A stretch of DNA of 64,000 nucleotides, from NCBI RefSeq assembly GCF_004364635.1, contig NZ_SOAX01000004.1, positions 1 through 64,000 on the forward strand. The letters run 5' to 3'. Within the stretch, counting starts at the first letter, position 1. Each line of letters starts with the position of its first letter. The notes below the pieces were generated by a model, which had not been told where the DNA came from, made no database searches, and worked only from the letters and a program-made list of their open reading frames with translations. The translations under genes were made by a program, and so were the position numbers. This DNA comes from Halospina denitrificans. Its GTDB lineage: Bacteria > Pseudomonadota > Gammaproteobacteria > Pseudomonadales > Oleiphilaceae. Positions 1 through 9,577 of this stretch are shown here, piece by piece.

Positions 1-211
1 CAAGCGATGACGGAACGGTCAGACCGAGAGTGACAGAGCCTGTTAAGCCTTACGGCTGATACAAGCCGACTAACGAATGAGGCCATCACTCACACCCATC
101 ATCATCCTGGCCCGGGCATAAGAGCCCACAAAGAGGCCGAATGTAGAGCTGCAGTCTCAAACCGCTTCGCAATCAAATGGCGTTGCTTGACCGCAGGGGG
201 AGTCCATGTAG
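1..211 (+). mobile_element. Probable right-end fragment of an IS110-like insertion sequence
   Basis: There is no long open frame here. The stretch has several short hairpins, for example CGGTC-a-GACCG near 17-27 and CGGCT-gataca-AGCCG at 53-68. It ends in a segment (about 155-211) whose style, with a TTGAC box just inside a G-run and then a short ATG-containing terminus near 203-211, resembles the non-coding end of IS110-family elements. In that family a terminal TTGAC serves as the -35 of a junction promoter for the guide RNA. The transposase would lie left of the window. No terminal repeat can be tested from one end, so the family call rests on resemblance only. Confidence 0.4.
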
Positions 212-220
212 TAAAGGCTT

Positions 221-247
221 AAAGCCTCGATTCGTCAGGGCTTTTTT
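221..247 (+). terminator. Possible rho-independent terminator
   Basis: AAAGCC at 221-226 pairs with GGCTTT at 239-244, followed on the plus strand by a run of T to 247. It would stop plus-strand transcripts coming from the probable IS end. It also lies just beyond the 3' end of the minus-strand DUF4124 gene and could be shared. The stem is short, which limits confidence. Confidence 0.4.
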
Positions 248-271
248 ATTGCCGAACAAGATAGGCCAACC

Positions 272-700
272 CTACCTGCATTCATTGAACTCCTTCGACC
301 GCAACCGGCGCCGCCTAGCACGCAGGCGGTTGCCCTTCGGTTCCCGGTAGCCTGCCCGCAACTGATTATTGATGCGCTCCAGCGCGGCCTCATACTCGCG
401 GCACCGTTTCTCCTGCCGCAACTTTTCCTCACGAGCATGGGAGCCGCCAGCCTCGTCATCGTCCTTATCGGAAAGGTCGGGCCAATCATCCCGGGGCTCG
501 GGTAACTGAAGATCGGAGTTGGGATTTTCCGGAGGCTCCCAGCGCTGGTAGTCCCGGGTTTCCGGAGGGCGATCGGAAAAACGCTGCTGACCGGTTTCGT
601 CCTGCCACGTGTAGACCTCCGCCCGGGCGGTAGCCGTGATAACAAGCAGGATGAAAGGATGCAGAACGGACGGGGCTCGTCGGCCCAACATTACTGGCAT
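272..700 (-). CDS. DUF4124 domain-containing periplasmic protein
   Basis: Protein of 142 residues from the ATG at 700. An upstream in-frame ATG at 730 would put ten residues ahead of the signal peptide and is less likely. Residues 1-27 form a signal peptide ending in a small-residue AxA site. The mature start has the EVYTWQDETG pattern typical of DUF4124, a small domain common in gammaproteobacterial envelope proteins. The middle is acidic and proline-rich, and the C-terminal half is a charged, probably helical stretch with several cysteines. The function is unknown. The gene stands alone, with the probable IS end downstream and a divergent phosphoesterase gene upstream. Confidence 0.8.
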   Translation of the reverse strand: MPVMLGRRAPSVLHPFILLVITATARAEVYTWQDETGQQRFSDRPPETRDYQRWEPPENPNSDLQLPEPRDDWPDLSDKDDDEAGGSHAREEKLRQEKRCREYEAALERINNQLRAGYREPKGNRLRARRRRLRSKEFNECR

Positions 701-829
701 GGTGCTTTCTTCCCTGAAAGAGGCTTCCAAAAACGCTGCGCAGGATCCTGATCCGGCTGAGCGCTGTCAATGTTTCGCCATACCGTAATGCTTCGGGGCG
801 GCGCCAATGCTGTTATGCTATAGGGGACA

Positions 830-1846
830 ATGCAGCTTCAGGGAGTCCGTTACGGCATGCATGGGCAACCCCCGGTTTCAGCCTCCAACGTCGACGATGT
901 TGAAAGGCTCTATCAGCTCGAGCTTCGCCTGGGTGCGGACCACGCCCGGCGGCGGCTTGCCATTGAAAAGGAGAAGGAAGCCCGGGTACTCAGCCGCGAA
1001 GGCAAGCACCTGCACCTGGAGAACGCCTACTCCCTGCCCTCCATGATCCGACTCTGCCTGCAGATGAGCGGGCTTTACCGCCGGGCCCAGGCCAACAGCC
1101 GCGAACTTCGCGTTACCGAGAACCGTTTTATCCTGCCGGAGCTGCCCAGGGGCCTCGAGGGGCTGACGCTGCTGCAGCTGAGCGACCTCCACGTGGACAT
1201 GGACGAGGCCAATCTCCATGCCGTCATGGAAACCGTCCGCCCCCTGGAGTATGACCTCTGTGTGATCACCGGCGATTACCGCCGGGATACCTGGGGAGAC
1301 ATCAACCCGGCCATGGATGGGATGCAACGCCTGAGGAACCACCTGAACGGGACGGTGCTGGCCATCCTTGGCAACCATGACAGCGTGCTGATGGTGCCCG
1401 AGCTCGAAGCCATGGGCTACCAGATGCTGATGAATGAGAGCTACCGGCTGGAGAAGAATGGAGAGAGCCTCTGGATTGCCGGCGTGGACGACCCGCACCT
1501 GTACCAGACGGACGACCTGGAAGCGGCTATCGCTGACATCCCCGCAGCGGCCACATCCCTGCTGCTCAGCCACACACCGGAAATCTACCAGGAAGCGGCC
1601 ATGGCCGGCTTCGACCTCTACATGTGCGGCCACACCCATGGCGGCCAACTCTGCCTGCCCGGCGGTTTGCCGCTGACCCTGGACGCCAGGTGCCCACGCC
1701 ACCTCGGGCGCGGCGCCTGGGAGTACGATGCCATGCAGGGTTACACCACCACCGGCGCAGGCACCTCCATACTCAACGTGCGCCTGAACTGCCCCCCGGA
1801 AGTGACCCTCCACCGGCTGACGCGCGGCCCCAACGGCGTGGGTTAG
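830..1846 (+). CDS. Metallophosphoesterase of the calcineurin-like fold
   Basis: The protein has 338 residues. It carries the full metal-binding series: D-L-H near 119-121, GDY near 148, GNHD at 181-184, a LLLSHTP block near 245 and GHTHGGQ near 266. This matches the YkuE/Lpx-type branch of binuclear metal phosphoesterases. The first 100 residues are an uncharacterised helical, charged extension before the catalytic domain. No signal peptide or membrane segment is seen, so it should be cytoplasmic. Start 830 is used; an in-frame ATG at 857 is also possible. The stop overlaps the end of the convergent CDP-archaeol-synthase-like gene by 4 bases. The substrate cannot be told from sequence. Confidence 0.85.
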   Translation: MQLQGVRYGMHGQPPVSASNVDDVERLYQLELRLGADHARRRLAIEKEKEARVLSREGKHLHLENAYSLPSMIRLCLQMSGLYRRAQANSRELRVTENRFILPELPRGLEGLTLLQLSDLHVDMDEANLHAVMETVRPLEYDLCVITGDYRRDTWGDINPAMDGMQRLRNHLNGTVLAILGNHDSVLMVPELEAMGYQMLMNESYRLEKNGESLWIAGVDDPHLYQTDDLEAAIADIPAAATSLLLSHTPEIYQEAAMAGFDLYMCGHTHGGQLCLPGGLPLTLDARCPRHLGRGAWEYDAMQGYTTTGAGTSILNVRLNCPPEVTLHRLTRGPNGVG

Positions 1847-2322
1847 TGCGGACGGCGGCGAAGGCCCCAGCGATACAGCAGGGGCGATCCCCAGATATTG
1901 AGCACGGAAAAGATCAGTGCGGCCAGGAGCAGCACCCACCAGGGCGCGTCGAGCATCCACCAGGCGGGAATCGCCGGGAGCAGGCCTTCCGGTAACTGGT
2001 CCAGCCCCCGGGCACGATCCCCGGCAACCAGCCCCAACCGGCGCTTGGTAAAGCTCGAGGCCAGATCCCCCAGCATCGCGAAGGCCGCAAAGACCCCACC
2101 GAAGACCGCACCCAGCCCCATGAGCCAGGCAATCAGGCCGGTCGCAGCCACTGAAATAGCCAGTCCCCGCCAGCTCTTGCTGCGGCCAAACAGGCGCCGC
2201 CCGTCCCACAGTGTCCAGCCGCAGTCAACCGGATAGCCCCGGTGGCCAAGCAGGGTGCTGAGCACCATCGGGGCTCCGTTGGCAACGATCAGCAGCACGA
2301 CAAGGTCCAGCGTAAGCAGCAT
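1843..2322 (-). CDS. CDP-archaeol synthase-like integral membrane protein (CarS family)
   Basis: The 159-residue protein has four or five hydrophobic segments. Between them lie conserved polar loops: the W-DGRRLFG-SK region near residues 38-50 and a GD-SSF-KRRL-G region near 85-100. These are the family marks of CarS (PF01864), a CDP-alcohol cytidylyltransferase that in archaea activates the unsaturated archaetidic acid. Bacterial members are widespread but their substrate is not established. The protein should sit in the inner membrane. It ends convergently with the metallophosphoesterase, overlapping by 4 bases, and is transcribed toward it rather than with it. Confidence 0.8.
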   Translation of the reverse strand: MLLTLDLVVLLIVANGAPMVLSTLLGHRGYPVDCGWTLWDGRRLFGRSKSWRGLAISVAATGLIAWLMGLGAVFGGVFAAFAMLGDLASSFTKRRLGLVAGDRARGLDQLPEGLLPAIPAWWMLDAPWWVLLLAALIFSVLNIWGSPLLYRWGLRRRPH

Positions 2323-2368
2323 CGTTCAGAGCCCCAGTATCAGGTGGTGCCCGCCGGCAAGTACCGGT

Positions 2369-3754
2369 TCAGGCGTCCGGCAGGCCTCCACGGGTCTGCT
2401 TGATCGGGTCGAGGAGGTCACGGAGCTCGGCTTCGGGGACATCCGTCTCCTCTTTCGCCACATCCAGTATGGACTGGCCTGTGGCATACGCCTTCTTGGC
2501 AACTTCCGCAGCCTTGGCGTAGCCGATGACCGGGTTCAGCGTGGTGACCAGCACCGGGTTCTTGCCCACGGCCTCGGCCATGACCTCACTGTTAACGGTA
2601 AAGCCGGCAATCGCCTTGTCCGCCATCAAGCGGGCCGTATTGGACAGGAGCTTGTTCATCTCCAGCAGGTTCCAGCCAACCAGCGGCAGCATCACGTTGA
2701 GCTGGAAGTTACCCGACTGGCCGGCCATGTTGACGGCCGTATCAAGGCCGGTGACCTGGGCTGCAACCATGGCGGCAGACTCCGGGATTACCGGGTTTAC
2801 CTTGCCGGGCATGATGCTGCTTCCCGGCTGCAGGGCAGGTAACGTGATTTCCCCGAGGCCGTGGATCGGGCCGCTGTTCATCCAGCGCAGGTCATTGGCC
2901 ATCTTCATGAACACGGTTGCAAGGCCGCGGTAGGCGGCGGACATGCCGACAGGGGCATCAATGGCACTCTGGCCAACAAAGGGATGTTCCATGGCCGTGA
3001 AATGATGGTCCGTCAGCGCGCTCAGTTCCTCGGCGAAGAGGCGGGCGAAATCCGCGTGCGCGTTCACCCCGGTGCCCACGGCCGTGCCGCCCTGGGGAAT
3101 CTTCAGAAGCTCGGTTGCCGCGTTTTCCAGCCGTGTCCGGGCATTGCCGATCTGCTCCCGCCAGGTCCGCAGTTCCTGCGCCATGGTCACGGGCATGGCA
3201 TCCATCAGGTGGGTACGGCCGGTCTTGACCACGGATTCGGTCTCGGATTCGCGCTTCTGGATGGTCGTGGCCAGGTGATCAAGTGCGGGCAACAGGTGCT
3301 CGTGCACCTGGGTCACCGCGCTCAGGTGAATCGCGGTGGGGATCACGTCGTTGCTGCTCTGGCTCATGTTCACGTGGTCATTGGGGTTGACCGGCTCCGG
3401 GCTCTGCTCGGTTGCCAGGCGTGCAATCACCTCGTTGACGTTCATGTTGGTGCTGGTACCGGAGCCGGTCTGATAAACGTCCACGGGAAACTGGTCTTCA
3501 TGGGCACCGGAAAGGACGCGGTCGCACGCCTGCTCAATGGCGTGGGCGCGGTCGCCGTCAAGCAGCCCCAGCACCGCGTTCGCACGGGCCGCACTGCGCT
3601 TGATGCGCACCACCGCCTGGATGAAACCAATCGGCATCGCATGGCCGCTGACGGGAAAGTTATCCACGGCCCGCTGGGTCTGCGCGGCCCAGAGCGCACT
3701 TTCCGGAACTTCCACTTCACCCAGACTGTCTTTTTCGATGCGTTTATCGCTCAT
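2369..3754 (-). CDS. fumC: Class II fumarate hydratase
   Basis: The 461-residue length is normal for FumC. It catalyses reversible hydration of fumarate to malate in the TCA cycle without an iron-sulfur cluster. The superfamily signature GSSIMPGKVNP lies near residue 318. The substrate-binding SSNDVIPT loop (near 135-140) and the GTGTSTNMN-type segment (near 98-106, here GSGTSTNMN) are intact. It starts at the ATG at 3754 and has a divergent alpha/beta hydrolase upstream across about 270 bases. The oxygen-stable class suits an organism that shifts between aerobic growth and denitrification. Confidence 0.97.
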   Translation of the reverse strand: MSDKRIEKDSLGEVEVPESALWAAQTQRAVDNFPVSGHAMPIGFIQAVVRIKRSAARANAVLGLLDGDRAHAIEQACDRVLSGAHEDQFPVDVYQTGSGTSTNMNVNEVIARLATEQSPEPVNPNDHVNMSQSSNDVIPTAIHLSAVTQVHEHLLPALDHLATTIQKRESETESVVKTGRTHLMDAMPVTMAQELRTWREQIGNARTRLENAATELLKIPQGGTAVGTGVNAHADFARLFAEELSALTDHHFTAMEHPFVGQSAIDAPVGMSAAYRGLATVFMKMANDLRWMNSGPIHGLGEITLPALQPGSSIMPGKVNPVIPESAAMVAAQVTGLDTAVNMAGQSGNFQLNVMLPLVGWNLLEMNKLLSNTARLMADKAIAGFTVNSEVMAEAVGKNPVLVTTLNPVIGYAKAAEVAKKAYATGQSILDVAKEETDVPEAELRDLLDPIKQTRGGLPDA

Positions 3755-4028
3755 TACCGGCCTCCGTTATGTTGGCAACGCTGAACTTGGATGCGGCTAT
3801 AGTGCCTTTAGCGGCGCCGGTTTTCCAGTACGGGGCGAGCCTGAGGAGCAAGCAATGGGCCCTGGGAACGCGACTCAGCGGCCCTGTGACCAATGTCGCA
3901 CCTGGCGAATGCGATTACAAAAAATAACATTCGGCAGACAATCTGTTCCTATACTAGAAATTAAAGGAAATGTCATAACGTCGTAACAAAAGGCGATACC
4001 CAAGCCGTTCGACAGGAGACAGCGCCCA

Positions 4029-4946
4029 ATGAAAGCCAGCGACGTACGAAAGCTCAAGAAGCGGATTGCTCCGGCCTACACCGAAATGTTCTCAGGGCGG
4101 GTGTACAAGGTTGGCGAGGGCGCTGTTTCCGTGCGCAACCACAGCGGCGAAGCCCGGCATACCGTGATCGGCGTCCATGGTTTCCTGGAAAACCACTGTT
4201 ACTTCACCCAGCTCTATCAGGAGCCGACCACGGAACTGATCCTGCTGACCTGCTCGAACTACCACATCCCGGTCAGCGGCCCCAACATCGAGCGCCCGGC
4301 GTGGGTCCAACGCAATACCTACCCCGTCGCCACCATCGAGTACGATGCACGCATCCTCATCCAGACGCTGGAGAACCTGCCCTCTTCCCGGCAGGTGCGC
4401 GTCCATGGCCATTCCAGGGGCGGCGGTGTGATCATCGAGGCGGCGCGCCAGCGGCCTGAGCTCTTCCGCAATGTGGATGTGGTGCTGGAAGCGCCGGTAC
4501 TGCCCCAGGGGCAACTCCACGCGCTGGTCCGCACCATCCTGGAGCCGGTCAGCCATGGCATGTGGCCCTGGATCGTGCGCGCCATCAACAGCACGCCCAC
4601 CTCCACTTACGGACAGACCTTCTTCGGCCGTATGAACGGACGCAAGAAGCAGCTCCTGACCCGCATGTTCGCGGCTACCCAGGATCATCTGACCATTGTG
4701 CGCAACCTCGAGAACATCATGGCGTGGATGGAACAGTGGAACCCGGAAATACTGGCCAACATCCGCCAGGGCACCATCCTGATCCCGGAATCGGACCGGA
4801 TCCTGGATCGCGAGATCATGCTCGAGAGGGCACGCCACCTGCCCACGGCCGTGCGCATCGTCGAAACCCACAACACCAGTCATTTCATCACCCTGGACAG
4901 CCTGGAATGGCTGCCTTCCATGGACGACATCCCCCGGGTCGCCTGA
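4029..4946 (+). CDS. Alpha/beta hydrolase
   Basis: The 305-residue protein has the nucleophile elbow GHSRGG with Ser129, an oxyanion-hole HGF motif at residues 50-52, an acid candidate in the ESDRILD stretch near 262, and a C-terminal histidine in the THNTSHF segment near 285. No signal peptide is seen. The AT-rich upstream 100 bases contain a TATACT -10-like box at 3950-3955 but no convincing -35. The family covers esterases, lipases and thioesterases, and no substrate is suggested by neighbours. Confidence 0.8.
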   Translation: MKASDVRKLKKRIAPAYTEMFSGRVYKVGEGAVSVRNHSGEARHTVIGVHGFLENHCYFTQLYQEPTTELILLTCSNYHIPVSGPNIERPAWVQRNTYPVATIEYDARILIQTLENLPSSRQVRVHGHSRGGGVIIEAARQRPELFRNVDVVLEAPVLPQGQLHALVRTILEPVSHGMWPWIVRAINSTPTSTYGQTFFGRMNGRKKQLLTRMFAATQDHLTIVRNLENIMAWMEQWNPEILANIRQGTILIPESDRILDREIMLERARHLPTAVRIVETHNTSHFITLDSLEWLPSMDDIPRVA

Positions 4947-5011
4947 GCGCCCGGATTGTCGCTGGTGGTAATCCCCTCTAAAATGCCGCCCTTCACCCAG
5001 GGAGGACCGGC

Positions 5012-5779
5012 GTGTATCGCTACAAGCTCATCCAAACCCAGCCCCGCACCGCCAATGGCCAGCGCCTGCAGGAGCTGATGCTGGAATACCACGACTTCCG
5101 GCACGATCGGATCGGGCACCCGCTGACGGCGGAAGTGGAAGCCCTGGGCAGCTGGCAGGCCCAGCGGCTCCGCCATACCCACCGCGACCTCTACGAATCA
5201 CCCCGCTACCAGGAAGCCCTGGATTTTCTCCTTGAAGACCTCTATGCCCCCAGGGATTTCACGCGTCGCGACGATGACATTGACCGGATCTTCCCCTACC
5301 TGATCCGCCTCAGCCCCGACAGCGCCCTCTTCACCCTCTCCCAGCTCGTGGAGCTGAACCTGCTCAGCCAGAAGCTGGACCTGGCCATGGCGGAGTGGCT
5401 GGTCGCCAACATGAGGATGGACGTGCGCGGCATTCTGGAAATGGACGAGGAGGACTACGCGAGCGCCTACCGGGCCTGCGGCCGGGAGACGGAACGTCAG
5501 CGCCAGATCGAGCTGGTGGATGCCGTGGGGAGGGACCTGGAGCACTATGTCAGCAACCGTTCACTGCGCATGGCGCTCAGGATGATGCATCGCCCGGCAC
5601 AGATGGCCGGGCTTGGCGAACTCTACCGCTTCATCAGCGAGGGCGTACACGCCTTCCGCGCCATGGGTGGCGTGGATGAGATTCTGGGGACCATCACCGA
5701 ACGCGAAACCCGCATCAAGGAGCGCATCATGGCAGGCGAGCCCATGGCTCAGTTCCGCGCCAGTATCTCCTCAAGCTGA
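5012..5779 (+). CDS. Conserved protein of the FFLEELY-motif type
   Basis: The protein has 255 residues from a GTG start at 5012, preceded by a good GGAGG at 5001-5005. It is helical throughout and contains the block ALDFLLEDLY near residues 70-79 followed by a DF-RRDDDIDRI stretch. I recognise this as the gammaproteobacterial family named after an FFLEELY motif. No catalytic motif, signal or membrane span is visible and no function is known. Its 3' end overlaps the convergent polyhydroxyalkanoate-system gene by 31 bases. Confidence 0.75.
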   Translation: MYRYKLIQTQPRTANGQRLQELMLEYHDFRHDRIGHPLTAEVEALGSWQAQRLRHTHRDLYESPRYQEALDFLLEDLYAPRDFTRRDDDIDRIFPYLIRLSPDSALFTLSQLVELNLLSQKLDLAMAEWLVANMRMDVRGILEMDEEDYASAYRACGRETERQRQIELVDAVGRDLEHYVSNRSLRMALRMMHRPAQMAGLGELYRFISEGVHAFRAMGGVDEILGTITERETRIKERIMAGEPMAQFRASISSS

Positions 5780-6030
5780 CGGATCACCTCACCCTCGATG
5801 CGGTGGCGGAACGGCCGCAGCATCATGCCCAGCTCCAGGTGGACACCGATCTCCTCCGGCAGGACCTCGACCTCGCCCTTGATACCGGAGCGTCTGAGCC
5901 GGAGCTTTTCCCCTTCCCAGTGCCACTCGAAGTCGTAGTGGGATTCCATCTCCCGCGCCAGCTCGTCGGCAACCCGCAGGGCATGCTCATGATCCATGGA
6001 GTGCGAGCGACGGACATCAATACGGGACAT
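5749..6030 (-). CDS. Polyhydroxyalkanoic acid system family protein
   Basis: Small 93-residue protein with an N-terminal I-V-R-H-D-AL--AD-LA pattern, a central W-WEGEKLRLRRSG segment that reads as a beta hairpin, and an E-GV-L-LGMMLRP-R--IE C-terminal helix. This is the PF09650 family found near PHA genes and also widely without them. It may bind granules or act as a small START-like protein; the role is unproven. No PHA synthase is in the window. It lies head to head with ubiE (about 110 bases between starts). Confidence 0.8.
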   Translation of the reverse strand: MSRIDVRRSHSMDHEHALRVADELAREMESHYDFEWHWEGEKLRLRRSGIKGEVEVLPEEIGVHLELGMMLRPFRHRIEGEVIRQLEEILARN

Positions 6031-6139
6031 GGGCTCTTCCTCAATTCATCAATCAAAGCGCGGATTCTAGAAGTTTAGCAGCAAAGACAACAGCCCCACT
6101 TGTGGTTAGAATACGCCAAAGTCCCCGCGGAGGTTTCCC

Positions 6140-6889
6140 ATGACGGATCAGGACACGACCCATTTCGGTTATCGTCAGGTTCCCAAGAAAGAAAAGGCCC
6201 GCCACGTCGGCCAGGTATTCAGCTCGGTGGCGAGTAAGTACGACCTTATGAACGACCTGATGTCCATGGGCGTGCACCGGCTCTGGAAACGCTTCACCAT
6301 CGAGCTCAGCAGCGTCCGCCCCGGGCACAGCATCCTGGACATTGCCGGTGGCACGGGTGATCTCACCATGCAGTTCGCCGACCGTGTGGGCGCCGACGGC
6401 GAAGTCGTGCTGGCCGACATCAACCAGGAAATGCTGGAAGTGGGCCGCGACCGCCTGACCGACCGCGGCTACGGCGGGCGCATCAGTTACGTCCAGGCCG
6501 ACGCGGAAAACCTCCCCTTCCCGGACAACCATTTCAACGTGGTCTCCATCGCCTTCGGGCTGCGTAACGTCACCGACAAGGACCAGGCCCTGCGGGAAAT
6601 GACCCGGGTGCTCAAGCCCGGCGGCAAGCTGCTGATCCTGGAATTCTCCAAGCCGGTCAATCCGCTGGTCAGCAAAGCCTATGACGCCTACTCCTTCACC
6701 GCCCTGCCCATCATGGGCAAGCTGGTCGCCGGCGACAGTGAGAGCTACCGCTACCTGGCCGAATCCATCCGCATGCACCCGGACCAGGAAACCCTCAAGG
6801 GCATGATGGAAGAGGCCGGGCTGGTCCAGTGCCGCTACCACAACATGACGGCCGGGGTGGTAGCCCTGCACTCGGGGGTCAAGCCCTGA
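6140..6889 (+). CDS. ubiE: Ubiquinone/menaquinone C-methyltransferase UbiE
   Basis: SAM-dependent class I methyltransferase of 249 residues. It C-methylates 2-methoxy-6-polyprenyl-1,4-benzoquinol, and demethylmenaquinone where present, in quinone biosynthesis. Motif I is [11 protein letters not shown] near residues 68-78. The [14 protein letters not shown] segment that defines the UbiE/COQ5 family lies near 133-146. The start has an upstream GCGGAGG at 6127-6133. The stop TGA at 6887-6889 overlaps the ubiJ ATG at 6889, so ubiE-ubiJ-ubiB is a coupled operon. Confidence 0.97.
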   Translation: MTDQDTTHFGYRQVPKKEKARHVGQVFSSVASKYDLMNDLMSMGVHRLWKRFTIELSSVRPGHSILDIAGGTGDLTMQFADRVGADGEVVLADINQEMLEVGRDRLTDRGYGGRISYVQADAENLPFPDNHFNVVSIAFGLRNVTDKDQALREMTRVLKPGGKLLILEFSKPVNPLVSKAYDAYSFTALPIMGKLVAGDSESYRYLAESIRMHPDQETLKGMMEEAGLVQCRYHNMTAGVVALHSGVKP

Positions 6890-7518
6890 TGTCACTGAGG
6901 GAGACCCTGGAACAGTCCCTGACGGGCCTGGCCGAGGCCGCCCTGAACCATGGTCTGGCCCTGGACCCGGGCACCCGTGCCTCGGTGCTGGCCCAGCTCG
7001 GCTCTCCCGTGAGTTTCCACCTGGAGCCGCCGGGGCTGGCCCTGAGCCTGGTACGATCCGGGGATGGCGTCCGCCTGACCCTGAACGATCCCACGGCACC
7101 CTCGGCGGTCGTACGCGGCACGCCGCTGTCCATGCTCTCCCTGGCGCTTGGCGACGCCACGCCCCTGCACCAGGGACGCCTCGTCATCGAAGGCGAGGAG
7201 GAACGGGTGGCCGCCCTCACCCATACCCTGGCCGAACTCGATCCGGACCTGGAATCCGTGCTTGCCGGCGTCATGGGCGATGTTCCCGCCCACCTGCTGG
7301 CCCGGCGCCTGCGCAGCGTCCTGGGCTGGACCCAGCAGGCCCATGAGGCGCTGTTTGCCAATATCGAGGACTACATCCAGGAAGAGGCGGGCGTGGTGCC
7401 GCCACGCAACGAGGCGGAAGTAATGTTCGAGGACGTCCAGAACCTTGCGGATCGGACCGACAACCTTGAGGCCCGCATCGAGGCGCTCAGCCAGCAATCC
7501 GGACCGGAGACGCCGTGA
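6889..7518 (+). CDS. ubiJ: Ubiquinone biosynthesis accessory factor UbiJ (SCP2 domain)
   Basis: 209 residues when started at the ATG that overlaps the ubiE stop; a longer in-frame start at 6829 would lie inside ubiE and is rejected. The N-terminal 110 residues are an SCP2-like lipid-binding domain, and the C-terminal quarter is a coiled-coil-like acidic helix. UbiJ binds quinone intermediates and organises the soluble Ubi complex. Its gene sits between ubiE and ubiB as in other gammaproteobacteria and overlaps ubiB by 4 bases. Confidence 0.92.
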   Translation: MSLRETLEQSLTGLAEAALNHGLALDPGTRASVLAQLGSPVSFHLEPPGLALSLVRSGDGVRLTLNDPTAPSAVVRGTPLSMLSLALGDATPLHQGRLVIEGEEERVAALTHTLAELDPDLESVLAGVMGDVPAHLLARRLRSVLGWTQQAHEALFANIEDYIQEEAGVVPPRNEAEVMFEDVQNLADRTDNLEARIEALSQQSGPETP

Positions 7519-9167
7519 TACAGCTCCACCGCCTGATCCGCATTCTCTGGGTTTTCAGCAAGTACCGCCTGGATGAGTTCCTGCGCCTGCTGAGCCTGCC
7601 CCTGGGCATACGGATCATCCTGGCAACAGCGCCCTGGCGCCTCTTCCCCGCCCGCCACGAGAGCCGCGGGGAACGCCTGCGCCTGGCCATGGAGGAGCTG
7701 GGCCCCGTCTTCGTGAAGTTCGGCCAGATCCTGTCCACCCGCCGCGACCTGCTGCCGGACGACATGGCCGAGGCGCTGCAGTATCTGCAGGACCGGGTAC
7801 CCCCCTTCCCCAGCGACCAGGCCCGGGAGATCATCGAGGCGGACCTTGGCGGGGCCGTCGGCGATATGTTCAGTGAATTCGAGCGCGACCCGCTGGCATC
7901 CGCCTCCGTGGCCCAGGTCCATGGCGCGCGCCTGCACGATGGCCGCGCCGTGATCGTGAAGGTCATCCGCCCCGGCATTGAACGGGTCATCCGCCAGGAC
8001 ATCCGCCTGCTCTACCTGATGGCCGGCCTGCTTGAGCGTTACTGGTCCGAGGGCCGGCGCCTGCACCCGGTCGAGGTGGTCTCGGACTACGAGAAGACCA
8101 TCTTCGACGAGCTGGACATGCAGCGAGAGGCTGCCAATGCCAGCCAGCTGCGCCGCAACTTCCCGGATTCCAGCCTGATCTACGTGCCCGACGTCTACTG
8201 GCCCTACACCTCCAAGCGGGTAGTCACCATGGAGCGGGTCAGCGGCATTCCCATCGGCGACACCCAGGCACTTCTGGACGCCGGCGTGGATATGAAGGTA
8301 CTGGCGGAAAAAGGGGTGGAGATCTTCTTCACCCAGGTCTTCCGGGACAGCTTCTTCCACGCCGACATGCACCCGGGCAATATCTTTGTAAACGCGGCCA
8401 ACCCCGCCGACCCCCAGTACATCGCCCTGGATTTCGGCATCGTGGGCACCCTGGGGCCCACCGACAAGAACTACCTGGCGCGCAACCTGCTGGCCTTCTT
8501 CGAGCGCGACTACCATCAGGTGGCGGTACTCCATGTGCAGTCCGGCTGGGTGCCGGCGGACACGCGCATCGACGAGTTCGAGGCGGCGATCCGCACCGTC
8601 TGCGAGCCCATCTTTGCCCGGCCATTGAAGGACATCTCCTTCGGCCACTTCCTGCTGCGCCTCTTTGAGGTGGCCCGGCGCTTCGAGATGGAAGTCCAGC
8701 CCCAGCTGGTGCTTCTCCAGAAAACCCTGCTGAATGTGGAGGGCCTCGGGCGACAGCTCTACCCGGAACTGGACCTCTGGGCCACCGCCCATCCCTTCCT
8801 GGAGGACTGGATGCAGAAACGCATCGGCCCACCCGGCCTGCTCCAGAGCCTGCGCCGCCAGCTTCCGGACCTGGCCGAGCAGGCCCCGGAAATGCCCCAG
8901 CTCATCCACGACGCCCTGGAGCACCTGGCCAGCGGCCAGGCCCCGGTGCAGCCACGCTCCGCGCCACAACCGGAAACCACCGGCAACAACAGCTCGGGCG
9001 CGCTTCTGCTGGGCGGTGCCCTGGCGGTGGCCGGAGCCGTGATTATCGCCGAGCCCGCCGCACGCGACTGGTTCCGCTCCCTGCCCCCGGCAAGCTGGAT
9101 TCTGCTTGGAGTGGGCGGCGTGTTATTCTGGCGATGGACAACCCGTAATGGACGCTCGAAATCATGA
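7515..9167 (+). CDS. ubiB: Ubiquinone biosynthesis ATPase/kinase-like UbiB
   Basis: ABC1/ADCK/UbiB family protein of 550 residues. It shows the KxGQ-type [16 protein letters not shown] block near residue 70, an alanine-rich [10 protein letters not shown] loop near 133, and the DMHPGNIF catalytic/metal segment near 283. The C-terminus has two hydrophobic segments (about 500-518 and 525-542) that anchor it to the inner membrane. It is needed for ubiquinone synthesis, probably by extracting lipid intermediates. The GTG start at 7515 overlaps ubiJ, and the stop overlaps hisI. Confidence 0.96.
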   Translation: MIQLHRLIRILWVFSKYRLDEFLRLLSLPLGIRIILATAPWRLFPARHESRGERLRLAMEELGPVFVKFGQILSTRRDLLPDDMAEALQYLQDRVPPFPSDQAREIIEADLGGAVGDMFSEFERDPLASASVAQVHGARLHDGRAVIVKVIRPGIERVIRQDIRLLYLMAGLLERYWSEGRRLHPVEVVSDYEKTIFDELDMQREAANASQLRRNFPDSSLIYVPDVYWPYTSKRVVTMERVSGIPIGDTQALLDAGVDMKVLAEKGVEIFFTQVFRDSFFHADMHPGNIFVNAANPADPQYIALDFGIVGTLGPTDKNYLARNLLAFFERDYHQVAVLHVQSGWVPADTRIDEFEAAIRTVCEPIFARPLKDISFGHFLLRLFEVARRFEMEVQPQLVLLQKTLLNVEGLGRQLYPELDLWATAHPFLEDWMQKRIGPPGLLQSLRRQLPDLAEQAPEMPQLIHDALEHLASGQAPVQPRSAPQPETTGNNSSGALLLGGALAVAGAVIIAEPAARDWFRSLPPASWILLGVGGVLFWRWTTRNGRSKS

Positions 9168-9577
9168 CTGTTTCCCCCGCCCCGGACTGGATCCGTGACG
9201 TCAGCTTCAATGAACAGGGCCTGATTCCCGCCATTGCCCAGGATGCCGAAAGCGGCGACGTCCTGATGATGGCCTGGATGAACGCCGACGCCCTGGAACA
9301 GACCGCCCGTACCAGCGAGGCGGTGTATTATTCCCGTTCCCGCGGCAAGCTGTGGCACAAGGGGGAGAGTTCCGGGCATGTCCAGAAGGTCCATGAGATC
9401 CGGATGGACTGCGATGCGGACGTAATTCTTCTGAAAGTGGAACAGCTAGGCGGCATTGCCTGCCATACTGGAAGGCGCAGCTGCTTCTATCGTCGCCTGG
9501 ACGAAGGGGGCTGGACCAGCACCGAAGAGATTCTCAAGGACCCGGATGCAATCTACGGTAAAGAGGGGTCGCACTGA
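9164..9577 (+). CDS. hisI: Phosphoribosyl-AMP cyclohydrolase
   Basis: Third step of histidine biosynthesis, opening the purine ring of PR-AMP. The 137-residue single-domain protein carries the Zn/Mg ligand region DCDAD near 85-89 and the [11 protein letters not shown] block near 103-113. HisI and HisE are separate proteins here, as in pseudomonads, not fused as in enterics. The ATG overlaps the ubiB stop by 4 bases and the stop abuts the hisE ATG, so both his genes ride on the ubi operon. Confidence 0.96.
   Translation: MTVSPAPDWIRDVSFNEQGLIPAIAQDAESGDVLMMAWMNADALEQTARTSEAVYYSRSRGKLWHKGESSGHVQKVHEIRMDCDADVILLKVEQLGGIACHTGRRSCFYRRLDEGGWTSTEEILKDPDAIYGKEGSH

Noticed and set aside
878-2209. Long minus-strand open frame of 443 codons opposite the metallophosphoesterase
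   Set aside because: It is antisense to a gene with full catalytic motifs and has no recognisable domain; high GC makes long antisense frames common.
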